Positions 1 to 7,146 of a stretch of DNA of 14,051 bases are shown one piece after another. The notes beneath the pieces were generated by a model that did no database searches, had not been told where the DNA came from, and saw nothing but the letters and a program-made list of their open reading frames with translations. Made by a program: the position numbers and the translations under genes. Where the stretch lies: the NCBI RefSeq assembly GCF_938036805.1, contig NZ_CALHWC010000082.1, forward strand, positions 1 through 14,051, read 5' to 3'. The first letter of the stretch is position 1, and each line of letters opens with the position of its first letter. The DNA comes from an uncultured Streptococcus sp. Its GTDB lineage: Bacteria > Bacillota > Bacilli > Lactobacillales > Streptococcaceae.

Positions 1-70
1 TCTCATCCTTTATCTGTAGTTCGTTTTATTATACCAAAATTTATCAGAAAATTCTTCATTTTCATCAAAA

Positions 71-110
71 TTAAAAAGCAAAAAGAGTCGAAATCCTATG
101 ATTTCAACTC
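71..110 (-). terminator. Rho-independent terminator of the GNAT gene
   Basis: Read on the minus strand, an 11-bp stem (arms 100-110 and 85-95, one G-T wobble) closes a 4-base loop. It is followed by a T-rich tail interrupted by GC (84-71). It begins about 10 bases after the stop of the GNAT gene, so it ends that transcript. Confidence 0.85.
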
Positions 111-119
111 AATCAAATA

Positions 120-815
120 TCAAAACTCAGACAAGGCTTTTATTTGCTGTCCCTTTTCATCGAAATTGTCTGGGCTCAGCCATTTCTCCAAACGACTCTT
201 AACGGCAGGCCAATCGCTGTCAATCATGGAGAGCCAATCAGTGTCTCGGTTGCGCCCCTTATAGACAACCGCCTGACGAAACCTGCCTTCATAGGTGAAT
301 CCAAGTCTCTCTGCTGCCCGTCTTGAAGGCTGATTGAGGGAGTCACATTTCCATTCATAGCGGCGATACTCCAGCTCTTCAAAGACATAGCGTGCCAGTA
401 AGTACTGAGCTTCCGTAGCCAGTCTAGTGCGCTTCAGCTGCGGTGAATAGGTCACAGCACCTACTTCAATCACACGATTGCCTTGATCAATTCTCATTAA
501 AGCGAAGGTTCCCAGCGCCTTGCCGCTCTCCTTGTCCACAATGGCATAGTGGAAACGATCCTGAGCTGCCAGCATCCGATCCAGCAAACCATCCCACTCC
601 TCCTGACTTTGAGCAGCATTTTGAAAGAGATAGGTCCACATGTCCGCAGGAGAATCCGGACCATATACTTCGTATAAATCCACTCCATGCTTGTCCTTGG
701 ACAACCGCTCAATGACAACATACTCACCTTCTACTCGCTCCAGCTTGGGCAGATCCCCTGGCTTAAAGTCCGGCAACCCCTCCCCAATAGGCTGACCTAG
801 TTCATTGATTCGCAT
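120..815 (-). CDS. GNAT family N-acetyltransferase (RimJ/RimL-like)
   Basis: This is a 231-residue cytoplasmic acetyltransferase that probably transfers acetyl from acetyl-CoA to an amine; the substrate cannot be told from sequence. The C-terminal two thirds carry GNAT features. A beta strand (about 117-123) leads into QLKRTRLATEAQ (126-137), in the place of the acetyl-CoA pyrophosphate loop. It is followed by the late-motif pattern NQPSRRAAERLGFTYEGRFR (161-180), typical of the Acetyltransf_3/RimL branch. About 85 N-terminal residues precede the core, as is usual for this subfamily. The ATG at 815 is chosen over an in-frame GTG at 827 because GTGAGG (827-822) is the ribosome binding site for that ATG. 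The gene is divergent from nanR, has its own promoter and terminator, and need not belong to the sialic acid pathway. Family call is firm; role unknown. Confidence 0.85.
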   Translation of the reverse strand: MRINELGQPIGEGLPDFKPGDLPKLERVEGEYVVIERLSKDKHGVDLYEVYGPDSPADMWTYLFQNAAQSQEEWDGLLDRMLAAQDRFHYAIVDKESGKALGTFALMRIDQGNRVIEVGAVTYSPQLKRTRLATEAQYLLARYVFEELEYRRYEWKCDSLNQPSRRAAERLGFTYEGRFRQAVVYKGRNRDTDWLSMIDSDWPAVKSRLEKWLSPDNFDEKGQQIKALSEF

Positions 816-948
816 AAAAAACCTCACAATCTAGCTCTACTGATTTCCAAAAGCTGGATAAAAATGCTTGAAATGATTAGAAGCTACACTTGCCATCAGC
901 TCCTATCTCCCTTGCTTCAGATCCAAACTTGGAACATTACTTGTGTAA

Positions 949-979
949 ATTATATCACTTTTTCTTTCATTCGACGCAA
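949..979 (-). promoter_or_regulatory. Candidate promoter of the GNAT gene
   Basis: The minus strand reads TGATATAAT (957-949), a consensus -10 with the TG extension. The best -35 is weak (TTGCGT, 979-974, 19-bp spacer), so the extended -10 would carry the promoter. It implies a leader of roughly 125 bases before the ATG at 815. Confidence 0.55.
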
Positions 980-1086
980 ACTTTAGGAAATACCTCTTCA
1001 GAAAAAGGCGGTCATAATATCTGTAAATGTTGAGATTACAGTCTACTCATACTTTAATGAAAAGCCAGATATGACAATTATTGGTT

Positions 1087-1101
1087 TTGTAAACGCTTTA
1101 T
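1087..1101 (+). promoter_or_regulatory. cre-like CcpA site at the nanR promoter
   Basis: TTGTAAACGCTTTAT matches the catabolite-responsive element consensus WTGNAANCGNWNNCW at 14 of 15 positions. It overlaps the -35 region of nanR, so CcpA binding would be expected to repress nanR when preferred sugars are present. CcpA control is inferred from the motif and its position. Confidence 0.7.
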
Positions 1102-1123
1102 TTTCGCTAAACTATGTTATAAT
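1095..1123 (+). promoter_or_regulatory. Promoter of nanR
   Basis: A perfect TATAAT (1118-1123) carries the extended TG at 1115-1116. The -35 position (1095-1100, GCTTTA) is poor and lies inside the cre-like site. Transcription would start near 1130, giving a leader of about 37 bases. A sequence TGAAAATACGTTTT (1123-1136) at the start point matches the putative NanR operator at 10 of 14 positions, which could allow autoregulation. Confidence 0.65.
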
Positions 1124-1166
1124 GAAAATACGTTTTTATTATTTTGACCAAAGAAAGTGACCCATC

Positions 1167-2012
1167 ATGAGACACCAGCAAAATATCTTGGCCATCATCG
1201 AAAGCTGTTACGACACTATGACCGATGTCGAAAAGCAGATTGCCGACTATTTTTTGAATCCGACCGATATAGAAGGGGATCTGTCCTCCCTCGAAGTAGC
1301 GCAAACCTTGCACATCTCACAGGCGGCCTTGACCCGTTTTGCTAAAAAATGTGGCTTTAAGGGCTATCGGGAGTTCAACTTCCAATATCTCCAACAGCTG
1401 AAAATCAGCAAAACGGAGCATACAAATCTGAAAAATGATTCGTCCCGCCAGGTGCTACGCAACTATATTCAAATTCGGCAACAAACCGAGGACTTGATTG
1501 ACGAAAAAAGGTTGGAGCGCGTAGCCCAACTGATTGAAAAAGCGGATCGTGTATATTTTTTTGGCACGGGAAGCTCGGGGCTCGTTGCTCGCGATATGAA
1601 ACTGCGCTTCATGCGCTTAGGGGTTATTTGTGAAGCCCTGACAGATGCGGATGGCTTTGCTTGGACAACGAGCATTTTAGACAAAAACTGCCTAGTAATC
1701 GGCTTTTCTCTTTCAGGTCAAACCCCATCCATTATTGACAGCCTGATTGATGCTAAGGGCATGGGAGCCAAGACCGTATTAATCACTGGCCAGCCTGATT
1801 TGATTAAAGAAAACTTTTCAGAAATCATCCCAGTTGCAATGCAAAGTAAACCTCAGTTCATCCAACGAATCTCAGCTCAGTTCCCAATGCTGCTGATGAT
1901 TGATATACTTTATGCCTTTTTCCTAGAAATTGACCGAGAGAGAAAGGAAAGAATCTTCAATAGTTACTGGGAAAACCACAAACTTAACGGTTACTACCGT
2001 AGACATCAATAA
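1167..2012 (+). CDS. nanR: NanR, RpiR-family regulator of sialic acid genes
   Basis: This 281-residue protein has the standard RpiR layout. An N-terminal HTH_6 domain (about 1-77) has its recognition part near SLEVAQTLHISQAALTRFAKKCG (split here as residues 41-63). A C-terminal sugar isomerase (SIS) domain (about 115-250) carries the phosphosugar-binding turns FFGTGSSG (131-138) and GFSLSGQT (179-186). Proteins of this family sense a phosphosugar; in Vibrio NanR the ligand is ManNAc-6-P, and the pneumococcal NanR has been reported as an activator of nan genes. The ATG at 1167 follows AAAGAAAG. The gene is convergent with the nan operon and has its own cre-controlled promoter and terminator. 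Its targets here are probably the paired inverted repeats upstream of nanE and the esterase gene. The nan assignment rests on context; the RpiR family call is certain. Confidence 0.9.
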   Translation: MRHQQNILAIIESCYDTMTDVEKQIADYFLNPTDIEGDLSSLEVAQTLHISQAALTRFAKKCGFKGYREFNFQYLQQLKISKTEHTNLKNDSSRQVLRNYIQIRQQTEDLIDEKRLERVAQLIEKADRVYFFGTGSSGLVARDMKLRFMRLGVICEALTDADGFAWTTSILDKNCLVIGFSLSGQTPSIIDSLIDAKGMGAKTVLITGQPDLIKENFSEIIPVAMQSKPQFIQRISAQFPMLLMIDILYAFFLEIDRERKERIFNSYWENHKLNGYYRRHQ

Positions 2013-2045
2013 AAGGCTAGGACAAACATCCTGGCCTTATTTTTA
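2013..2045 (+). terminator. Rho-independent terminator of nanR
   Basis: A 10-bp stem (2013-2022 with 2029-2038, one G-T wobble) closes a CAAACA loop and is followed by ATTTTTA. It starts on the base after the nanR stop codon. Confidence 0.9.
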
Positions 2046-2240
2046 ACTCCTTGATGGGTTACTGATTGCTTAACCTCAAAGGGCTGATACTTCTTAAAAG
2101 TCTTGGGCAACCTTTTAAATCTACTTCTAAAGACAAGTGAGCAAAGTTAAATTTTTGAAAATTTAGTTCTATCCACCGAATTTTTCCTGTCATGTCAATT
2201 TCTTCTAAAATATCGTCCAGCCGTCTACAGAAGCAGTTTT

Positions 2241-2273
2241 CTAAAAGCAAGAAACCTGAGGGGCCTCAGGTTT
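2241..2273 (-). terminator. Terminator at the end of the nan operon
   Basis: On the minus strand, arms 2273-2265 and 2260-2252 form a perfect 9-bp stem (AAACCTGAG with CTCAGGTTT) around a 4-base loop, followed by CTTGCTTTTAG. It lies just past the stop of the ROK kinase gene. The 195 bases between it and the nanR terminator hold nothing I can support. Confidence 0.85.
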
Positions 2274-2280
2274 ACTTGGA

Positions 2281-3165
2281 TTACTGATGTTTATTTTTAA
2301 AGTGGTAGTAGGCCCCAAACATGCCCGCCGTATTTTGGTGATAGGCAAAGGCTAGTTTGGTCTTCTCAGCTATGCTGGGCACCAGAGCATCCTTGAGAGC
2401 CGCTTGGATACGCGGTCGGAGAATGGCCTCTTGTCCCATGATACCACCGCCCAAGATGACGATTTCTGGATTAACCACATAGCAGATATTGGCAATACCC
2501 TGCCCCAGATAGCCAACCATGCGATCGATGCCCTCAATACAGAGTTTATTGCCCTCAGTTGCTTCTTTAAAAATCCGACGGCCATTCCAATGCTCTGCGT
2601 CTTCTCCATGTAGATCAGCAACATATTGGACCAAGGCTGTGGTCGAAGCCACATCCTGAAAGGCTCCGTCCGGCAGGTGCAGATAGCCTACTTCGCAGGC
2701 TGAGTTGCTAAAGCCGTGAAAAACTTGCCCATCTGCTACTAGACAGCCACCAATCCCTGTCCCAATCGTTAGACAGACCGCAATTTTTGCTCCCTTACCA
2801 TGGCCAGACATGACCTCAGCCAGACCGGCACAGTTGACGTCGTTCTCAATCTCGCAAGGAATGGAAAACTCCTCCTCCAATACCTTCTTAAATTGCGTCC
2901 CAGCATAATTAGGAATCTGAGGACCAGCATAAAAGATCTCTCCCTTGTCTGGATCGACCATACCAGCTGAGGAGATACAAATCCCCTCAATTGAACCAGC
3001 CTGCGCATAGTCTGCAACTATCTTTTGAACCTTACGCATAATCTCTGGACCACCCTTATGGGCTTCCGTAGGTATTTCATGGGCTTCTACTAGCGTTTCT
3101 TGGTCGTCGATCAGGCCGTATTTGATATTGGTGCCGCCAATGTCAATCGTAACATAATTTCCCAT
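2281..3165 (-). CDS. nanK: ROK-family sugar kinase, probable N-acetylmannosamine kinase
   Basis: The 294-residue protein has the ROK fold: ATP-phosphate loop DIGGTNIKYG (8-17), catalytic aspartate Asp109 in ENDVNC, and a second phosphate loop GTGIGG (135-140). Its place as the last gene of a Neu5Ac operon makes ATP-dependent phosphorylation of ManNAc to ManNAc-6-P the likely job, feeding NanE. Two family hallmarks are absent: the usual ExGH motif reads EVGY (158-161), and the Cys-rich zinc site (CxCGxxGCxE) is missing. Zinc-free ROK kinases are known, including some bacterial NanKs and the BglK beta-glucoside kinases, so the exact substrate is less sure than the family. The ATG at 3165 is preferred to that at 3171 because AAGGA (3175-3171) overlaps the first and is correctly spaced for the second. 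It starts 17 bases after the lyase stop. Confidence 0.85.
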   Translation of the reverse strand: MGNYVTIDIGGTNIKYGLIDDQETLVEAHEIPTEAHKGGPEIMRKVQKIVADYAQAGSIEGICISSAGMVDPDKGEIFYAGPQIPNYAGTQFKKVLEEEFSIPCEIENDVNCAGLAEVMSGHGKGAKIAVCLTIGTGIGGCLVADGQVFHGFSNSACEVGYLHLPDGAFQDVASTTALVQYVADLHGEDAEHWNGRRIFKEATEGNKLCIEGIDRMVGYLGQGIANICYVVNPEIVILGGGIMGQEAILRPRIQAALKDALVPSIAEKTKLAFAYHQNTAGMFGAYYHFKNKHQ

Positions 3166-3182
3166 AAGCATCCTTCTTTCTT

Positions 3183-4100
3183 TTAGAGGAAGCGCTCCTT
3201 AGTTTCTTGGATCAAGGCCGCTGCTGCTTCTACGATCGGACGGTCTGCTTCTACGACTGGTGTCAAAGGAGCACGGACAGAGCCGATAGCCAGTCCTTCG
3301 TTGAGCTTGAGAACTTCTTTGATAACAGCATACATATTGCCGTGAGCACTGGTTAGCTTGCCGATAATATCGTTAATGGCAAACTGCAACTCTTTAGCTC
3401 TTTCCAATTCCTTGTCTGCAATCAGTTGATTCAGTTTAAGGAAGAGTTCTGGCATAGCTCCATAGGTACCACCAATTCCAGCTGCTGCTCCCATGAGACG
3501 ACCTCCCAAGAACTGCTCATCTGGACCGTTAAAGACCAAATGGTCACTGCCACCAAGTGCTGCGAAGGTCTGGATATCCTGCACCGGCATTGAAGAGTTC
3601 TTCACACCAATCACGCGCTCATTTTTCAGCATTTCCTTATAAAGACTCGGAGTCAGGGCTGCGCCAGCCAATTGCGGAATATTATAAATCACAAAATCAG
3701 TATGTGGGGCAGCCGCACTGATATCATTCCAGTACTGAGCGACAGAATATTCTGGCAGACGGAAATAAATCGGCGGAATAGCCGCAATGGCATCAACTCC
3801 TAGAGCTTCCGCATGTTTTGCCAACTCGATACTGTCTTTAGTATTATTGCAGGCTACGTGAGCAATGATGGTCAGTTTGCCCTTAGCAACTTTCATTACT
3901 TCTTCCAAAATTACTTTTCTGTCGGCCACGCTCTGGTAGATACATTCGCCTGATGAGCCGTTGACATAGAGACCTTGCACGCCCTTGTCGATGAAATACT
4001 CCACCAAAGCGCGAGTCCGCTCCGGGCTGATTTCACCCTCCTCGTCATAACAAGCATAAAAAGCTGGGATGACACCGTGATATTTCTTTAAATCTTTCAT
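3183..4100 (-). CDS. nanA: N-acetylneuraminate lyase
   Basis: This 305-residue class I aldolase (DapA/NAL superfamily, TIM barrel) cleaves Neu5Ac to N-acetylmannosamine and pyruvate in the cytoplasm. The pyruvate-binding turn GSSGE (48-52), the catalytic Tyr139 in FVIYNIP and the Schiff-base Lys167 in GVKNSS are all present. The NGPDE stretch (191-195), with GIGGTYG (208-214), matches the sialic-acid-binding part of NAL rather than dihydrodipicolinate synthase. The gene sits between the YesL-like gene and the kinase that uses its product. The ATG at 4100 lies 11 bases from GGAG (4115-4112). An in-frame TTG at 4106 has better spacing and would add two residues. In pneumococcus the symbol nanA denotes a sialidase, so the name here follows the E. 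coli usage. Confidence 0.93.
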   Translation of the reverse strand: MKDLKKYHGVIPAFYACYDEEGEISPERTRALVEYFIDKGVQGLYVNGSSGECIYQSVADRKVILEEVMKVAKGKLTIIAHVACNNTKDSIELAKHAEALGVDAIAAIPPIYFRLPEYSVAQYWNDISAAAPHTDFVIYNIPQLAGAALTPSLYKEMLKNERVIGVKNSSMPVQDIQTFAALGGSDHLVFNGPDEQFLGGRLMGAAAGIGGTYGAMPELFLKLNQLIADKELERAKELQFAINDIIGKLTSAHGNMYAVIKEVLKLNEGLAIGSVRAPLTPVVEADRPIVEAAAALIQETKERFL

Positions 4101-4132
4101 TTTCAAATTTTCTCCAATGTATTAATTCTAGA

Positions 4133-4783
4133 TTATAGACTGCTGTATTTAGCGAAGATTTTTTCCAAAATAGGAAGCTGCAAATAAGCCAGACCTGCAA
4201 AGCCGATAAAGGCAAAGAGGGAAAATCCTAACAGCAACACAAAGCCTGAACTATAGATGATGACAAGGATCGCGGCTATAACCGCCATCATAACAAAGAA
4301 CCAAGGAAAATTCAGACTTACAATCACTAGGCTGGTCTGTAAAAGGTCTCTAAAAGACATGAGAAACTTACCAGCCAAGGGATAGACACAAAGAGATATC
4401 AGGATTGTAAAAATAATAATTCCAAAACAAACCGCCTTTAAAACTTGGAAAGGCAGGGCTTCCTGCGTCCGAAAAAGCAGGAGGTCAAAGAGACTGATAC
4501 TGACTAAAGCCAATTCCAGCAAGCCCAGTTTGAGTCCTTGCTTCCAATTTTCTCGAAAGATTCGAGTGTAAGTTCTGATTACTTTTACCCGACGGTTTCC
4601 CTTGATTTCAAAAAGTGTTTGATAGAGGCTGATCTTGGCAATCCCAATGGTCACCAAGGGCAGGCAAGACAAGAGAAAGAGAAGATTGACCGTCATCAAA
4701 TCCAGGATTTTCTCACAGATTTGCATGAAAAAATTATCCGTATCAAATATAGCTCTGATGAGTCCTGTTCCCTTATCTGACAT
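4133..4783 (-). CDS. YesL-like DUF624 membrane protein
   Basis: The 216-residue protein has about five hydrophobic segments (roughly 30-52, 86-104, 114-136, 148-175 and 178-200) and no signal peptide, so it should be an integral membrane protein. A basic stretch with the family's FRENWKQG (76-83) follows the first hairpin. This is the DUF624/YesL family, whose members usually sit in operons with CUT1-type sugar ABC transporters (in Bacillus next to the rhamnogalacturonan genes). Its biochemical role is not established; a part in sugar uptake is inferred from that association and from its place here between nanQ and the lyase gene. The ATG at 4783 has a strong AAAGGAG seven bases upstream. The 55-base gap after nanQ holds only a weak 6-bp inverted repeat. 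Confidence 0.8.
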   Translation of the reverse strand: MSDKGTGLIRAIFDTDNFFMQICEKILDLMTVNLLFLLSCLPLVTIGIAKISLYQTLFEIKGNRRVKVIRTYTRIFRENWKQGLKLGLLELALVSISLFDLLLFRTQEALPFQVLKAVCFGIIIFTILISLCVYPLAGKFLMSFRDLLQTSLVIVSLNFPWFFVMMAVIAAILVIIYSSGFVLLLGFSLFAFIGFAGLAYLQLPILEKIFAKYSSL

Positions 4784-4838
4784 AAGTCTCTCCTTTCTCT
4801 GCTAGCCTTGCGCATTCAAAAATCTCGCTCACCTAGGG

Positions 4839-5291
4839 CTAGTCTATTAAAACTTTAAAAAGATACTTTCTGACATTTTCTTCCAGACCCGCATAGCCAT
4901 TTGGCTGATGGGCTTCTCCTGGAAAGAAAATTGCAAAATTATGGTAACCCAACAAGAGAGAATAACGATTTTGACAATGAACAAAGCCGATATCCGCCTC
5001 TTCATCAAATGCCACTTCCTCATCGACCACCTGGCTACCATAGGCAGAATATTCATGCCCTGCTACTAGCAGATGAAAATCTGCATATTTTTTATGATAT
5101 TCAAATTGATCATTGGCCTCTTGATTGAGCGTATTTTCCTGAACCAAGAGAAAGACCTTATCTCCATCCACTTCATAGCGTCCCAAGTCAAAGCTGTCTT
5201 TGCGGTGCTCATAGAGATAATCAATCGCTTTATCCAGGTTCGGATGAAGGCCCTTGTAACGAGTCACATTTTTTAAATCATCAAAAATCAT
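4839..5291 (-). CDS. nanQ: YhcH/YjgK/YiaL family protein, probable Neu5Ac anomerase
   Basis: This 150-residue single-domain cupin-like protein belongs to DUF386 and has the usual length. The metal-binding set is intact: Glu64 and His66 in FEYH, Asp71 and His73 in YADFH, and His128 in GEAHQP. The E. coli homologue YhcH has been renamed NanQ because it speeds interconversion of the alpha and beta anomers of sialic acid released by lyase or imported by the cell. The same job is likely here, just upstream of the lyase gene. The ATG at 5291 follows AGAGGAAA. The gene begins 25 bases after the satC stop, so co-transcription is expected. Confidence 0.85.
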   Translation of the reverse strand: MIFDDLKNVTRYKGLHPNLDKAIDYLYEHRKDSFDLGRYEVDGDKVFLLVQENTLNQEANDQFEYHKKYADFHLLVAGHEYSAYGSQVVDEEVAFDEEADIGFVHCQNRYSLLLGYHNFAIFFPGEAHQPNGYAGLEENVRKYLFKVLID

Positions 5292-5316
5292 AGTTTTATT
5301 TCCTCTATTGAGCGCC

Positions 5317-6147
5317 TTATCCTTTGACAGCTCCCATAGTAATCCCTTGGGTAAAGGATTTTTGGAAGATAAGGAAGACTGCTACGATTGGCACCGCCGC
5401 CAAAGCAGCACCGGCCATAATCAAACCATAGTTGGTTGCCATCTCAGCCTGCATGGTCGCAACACCTAACGAAATCGTCAGATTGTTCCGCGAGGTCAAC
5501 ATTACAAGCTGCATGAAGTAGTCATTCCAAGTATTGATAAAGGTGAAGATAGCCAGAGCAGCAAAGCCGGGTTTGACGATAGGAAAGGCTACACTCCAGA
5601 AGGTCCGAATTTCACCACAACCGTCAATCTTAGCTGATTCCAGAAGCTCTGTCGGGATATTTTCACTAAACTGCTTCATGAGGAAGACCCCAAAAGGCCA
5701 GCCAACTAAAGGTAAAATGACCGCCCAAAGGGTATCGTGGATTCCCATGAAATTGACAATCCGCACTAGAGGTACTAGGACAACCTGCTTAGGCAAGGCC
5801 ATAGCCGCGATAAAGATAGCAAAGAGAATCCGTTGCCCATAAAAGCGTTTCTTAGCCAAAACATAACCAGCTAGGGATGATGTCGCACAAACCAAGAACA
5901 TGGTCGCAAGAGAAATGAAGACACTGTTCCACATCCACTGCAAAGCCGGATTTTGAACGGCTAATTGCTGGAAGTTCTCTGTTGTCGGGTTTTGTGGCCA
6001 CCATTGAGGCGGAATCATAATTGTATCCGGCTGAGATTTAAAGGCTCCAGTCAGAATCCAGTAGAATGGAAAGATAAAGAGCACGGTCAAAAGTGCTAAA
6101 ATCACAGATGAGAACACTTTGAATGAACTAATTTTTGGGGGTTTCAT
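5317..6147 (-). CDS. satC: Sialic acid ABC transporter permease SatC
   Basis: The 276-residue protein is a MalG-type permease of the CUT1 carbohydrate family, with about six membrane segments beginning near residue 12. The EAA loop that docks the ATPase is clear at 167-193 (core ELLESAKIDGCGE, ending with the conserved proline-glycine). With SatB it forms the membrane channel for Neu5Ac delivered by SatA, powered by MsmK. The start is the ATG at 6147, preceded by AAGGAG and 16 bases beyond the satB stop. A longer upstream reading overlaps satB and has no ribosome binding site. Substrate assignment comes from the operon and from resemblance to the pneumococcal SatABC system; the family alone would allow other sugars. 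Confidence 0.9.
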   Translation of the reverse strand: MKPPKISSFKVFSSVILALLTVLFIFPFYWILTGAFKSQPDTIMIPPQWWPQNPTTENFQQLAVQNPALQWMWNSVFISLATMFLVCATSSLAGYVLAKKRFYGQRILFAIFIAAMALPKQVVLVPLVRIVNFMGIHDTLWAVILPLVGWPFGVFLMKQFSENIPTELLESAKIDGCGEIRTFWSVAFPIVKPGFAALAIFTFINTWNDYFMQLVMLTSRNNLTISLGVATMQAEMATNYGLIMAGAALAAVPIVAVFLIFQKSFTQGITMGAVKG

Positions 6148-6163
6148 ATTCCTGCTCCTTTCT

Positions 6164-7051
6164 TTAATATTCCACATCATTACCGAGGATCTTGAACTGA
6201 GCGAAACTGATAATCGCAATCATAATCGCCAGAAAGACTCCCATGGTGTTTGCATAGCCATATTCAGATAGCTTGAAGGCTTTTTCATATAGATAGTACA
6301 TAAGTGTACTAGTTGAATAGTTTGGTCCACCTGATGTCAACAGCTGAATCAAGGCGAAACATTGGAATGAGTTAATAGTTGTGATGATAGCGATATAAAG
6401 TGTCGTTGGCAAAAGGCTCGGCCATTTGATTTTCCAAAAGACTTGCATCTCTGTCGCCCCATCCACACGCGCAGCCTCCACTAGAGAATTATCGATATTT
6501 CCCATAGCTGCGATGTAGAGAATGATTGGCTGACCGACAGATGTTGTCAGCAAAATAACAATGATAGCAGCTAATGCCCACTGTTTGTCTCCCAACCAAG
6601 AAATGTTTTGGTTGATGATATGGCCAGATTTCAAAACAAAGTTCAAAATACCAGATAGGGGATCGTAGATCCACTTCCACACGACTGTCACGGCAACACT
6701 ACCTGTAACAACCGGTAGGAAGAAGACAAAACGGTAAAAGGAGCGAGAAACAGCATTCATCTCATAGGTCTGTGAAGCCACAAACAAAGAGAAGAGCACA
6801 ACTACCGGCACAGAGCCGATTACAATAATGACTGTATTAATGAGTGACTTAACAAAAACTGGATCATTGAACATCCGAATGTAGTTATCAAACCCAACGA
6901 ATGTAAATGAGGTCATTGTATAATTAAAGAAACTAGTGATAAATCCCATTATCATAGGCGCCAAAACAAATACTGTAAAGAATATAAGAATTGGAGCTAA
7001 AAACGCATATGATATTAGGGTTTCTTTCATTCTGATTTTATTGACTTTCAC
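6164..7051 (-). CDS. satB: Sialic acid ABC transporter permease SatB
   Basis: This is a MalF/UgpA-type CUT1 permease of 295 residues, with about six membrane segments starting near residue 13 and the EAA loop at 192-215 (core EAARVDGATEMQVFW). It pairs with SatC. The proposed start is a GTG at 7051, nine bases downstream of GAGGGG, giving the N-terminus MKVNKIRMKETLIS, which resembles streptococcal homologues as I remember them. A TTG at 7072 and an ATG at 7030 are the alternatives. A 95-base gap with a stem-loop separates it from satA, so it is probably translated from a less abundant or processed part of the operon mRNA. Confidence 0.88.
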   Translation of the reverse strand: MKVNKIRMKETLISYAFLAPILIFFTVFVLAPMIMGFITSFFNYTMTSFTFVGFDNYIRMFNDPVFVKSLINTVIIVIGSVPVVVLFSLFVASQTYEMNAVSRSFYRFVFFLPVVTGSVAVTVVWKWIYDPLSGILNFVLKSGHIINQNISWLGDKQWALAAIIVILLTTSVGQPIILYIAAMGNIDNSLVEAARVDGATEMQVFWKIKWPSLLPTTLYIAIITTINSFQCFALIQLLTSGGPNYSTSTLMYYLYEKAFKLSEYGYANTMGVFLAIMIAIISFAQFKILGNDVEY

Positions 7052-7089
7052 AATGAGGTACCCCTCTTTCAAGATTTTCTAACAAAATA

Positions 7090-7130
7090 CCCCTTTTTCT
7101 ATTTTTAGAGACTGACAACAGAAAAAGGGG
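7090..7130 (-). terminator. Intercistronic stem-loop between satA and satB
   Basis: A perfect 11-bp stem (arms 7130-7120 and 7100-7090, CCCCTTTTTCT with AGAAAAAGGGG) encloses a 19-base loop, followed on the minus strand by TATTTTGTTAG. The large loop and the broken T tail suggest a leaky terminator or an mRNA-stabilising hairpin rather than a full stop. Such elements commonly raise binding-protein levels above those of the permeases. Confidence 0.7.
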
Positions 7131-7146
7131 CGGATTTTAAACTTGC

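Larger units (their letters stand above)
816..1166. other. Divergent regulatory region between the GNAT gene and nanR
   Basis: These 351 bases hold no credible gene. They contain the GNAT promoter (949-979) and the nanR promoter with its cre-like site (1087-1123). There is also an inverted repeat CTGTAA-N9-TTACAG at 1021-1041 that could bind a dimeric protein. I see nothing else that can be supported. Confidence 0.6.

Noticed and set aside
2059..2250. 63-codon minus-strand ORF between the nan operon terminator and nanR
   Set aside because: Its start codon lies at the base of the operon terminator hairpin, there is no ribosome binding site or promoter, and the product resembles nothing I know. 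A gene remnant is possible but cannot be supported.
4802..4842. Hairpin between nanQ and the YesL-like gene
   Set aside because: Only 6 bp of stem (CTAGCC with GGCTAG) around a loop of about 29 bases, and no T tail; too weak to call.
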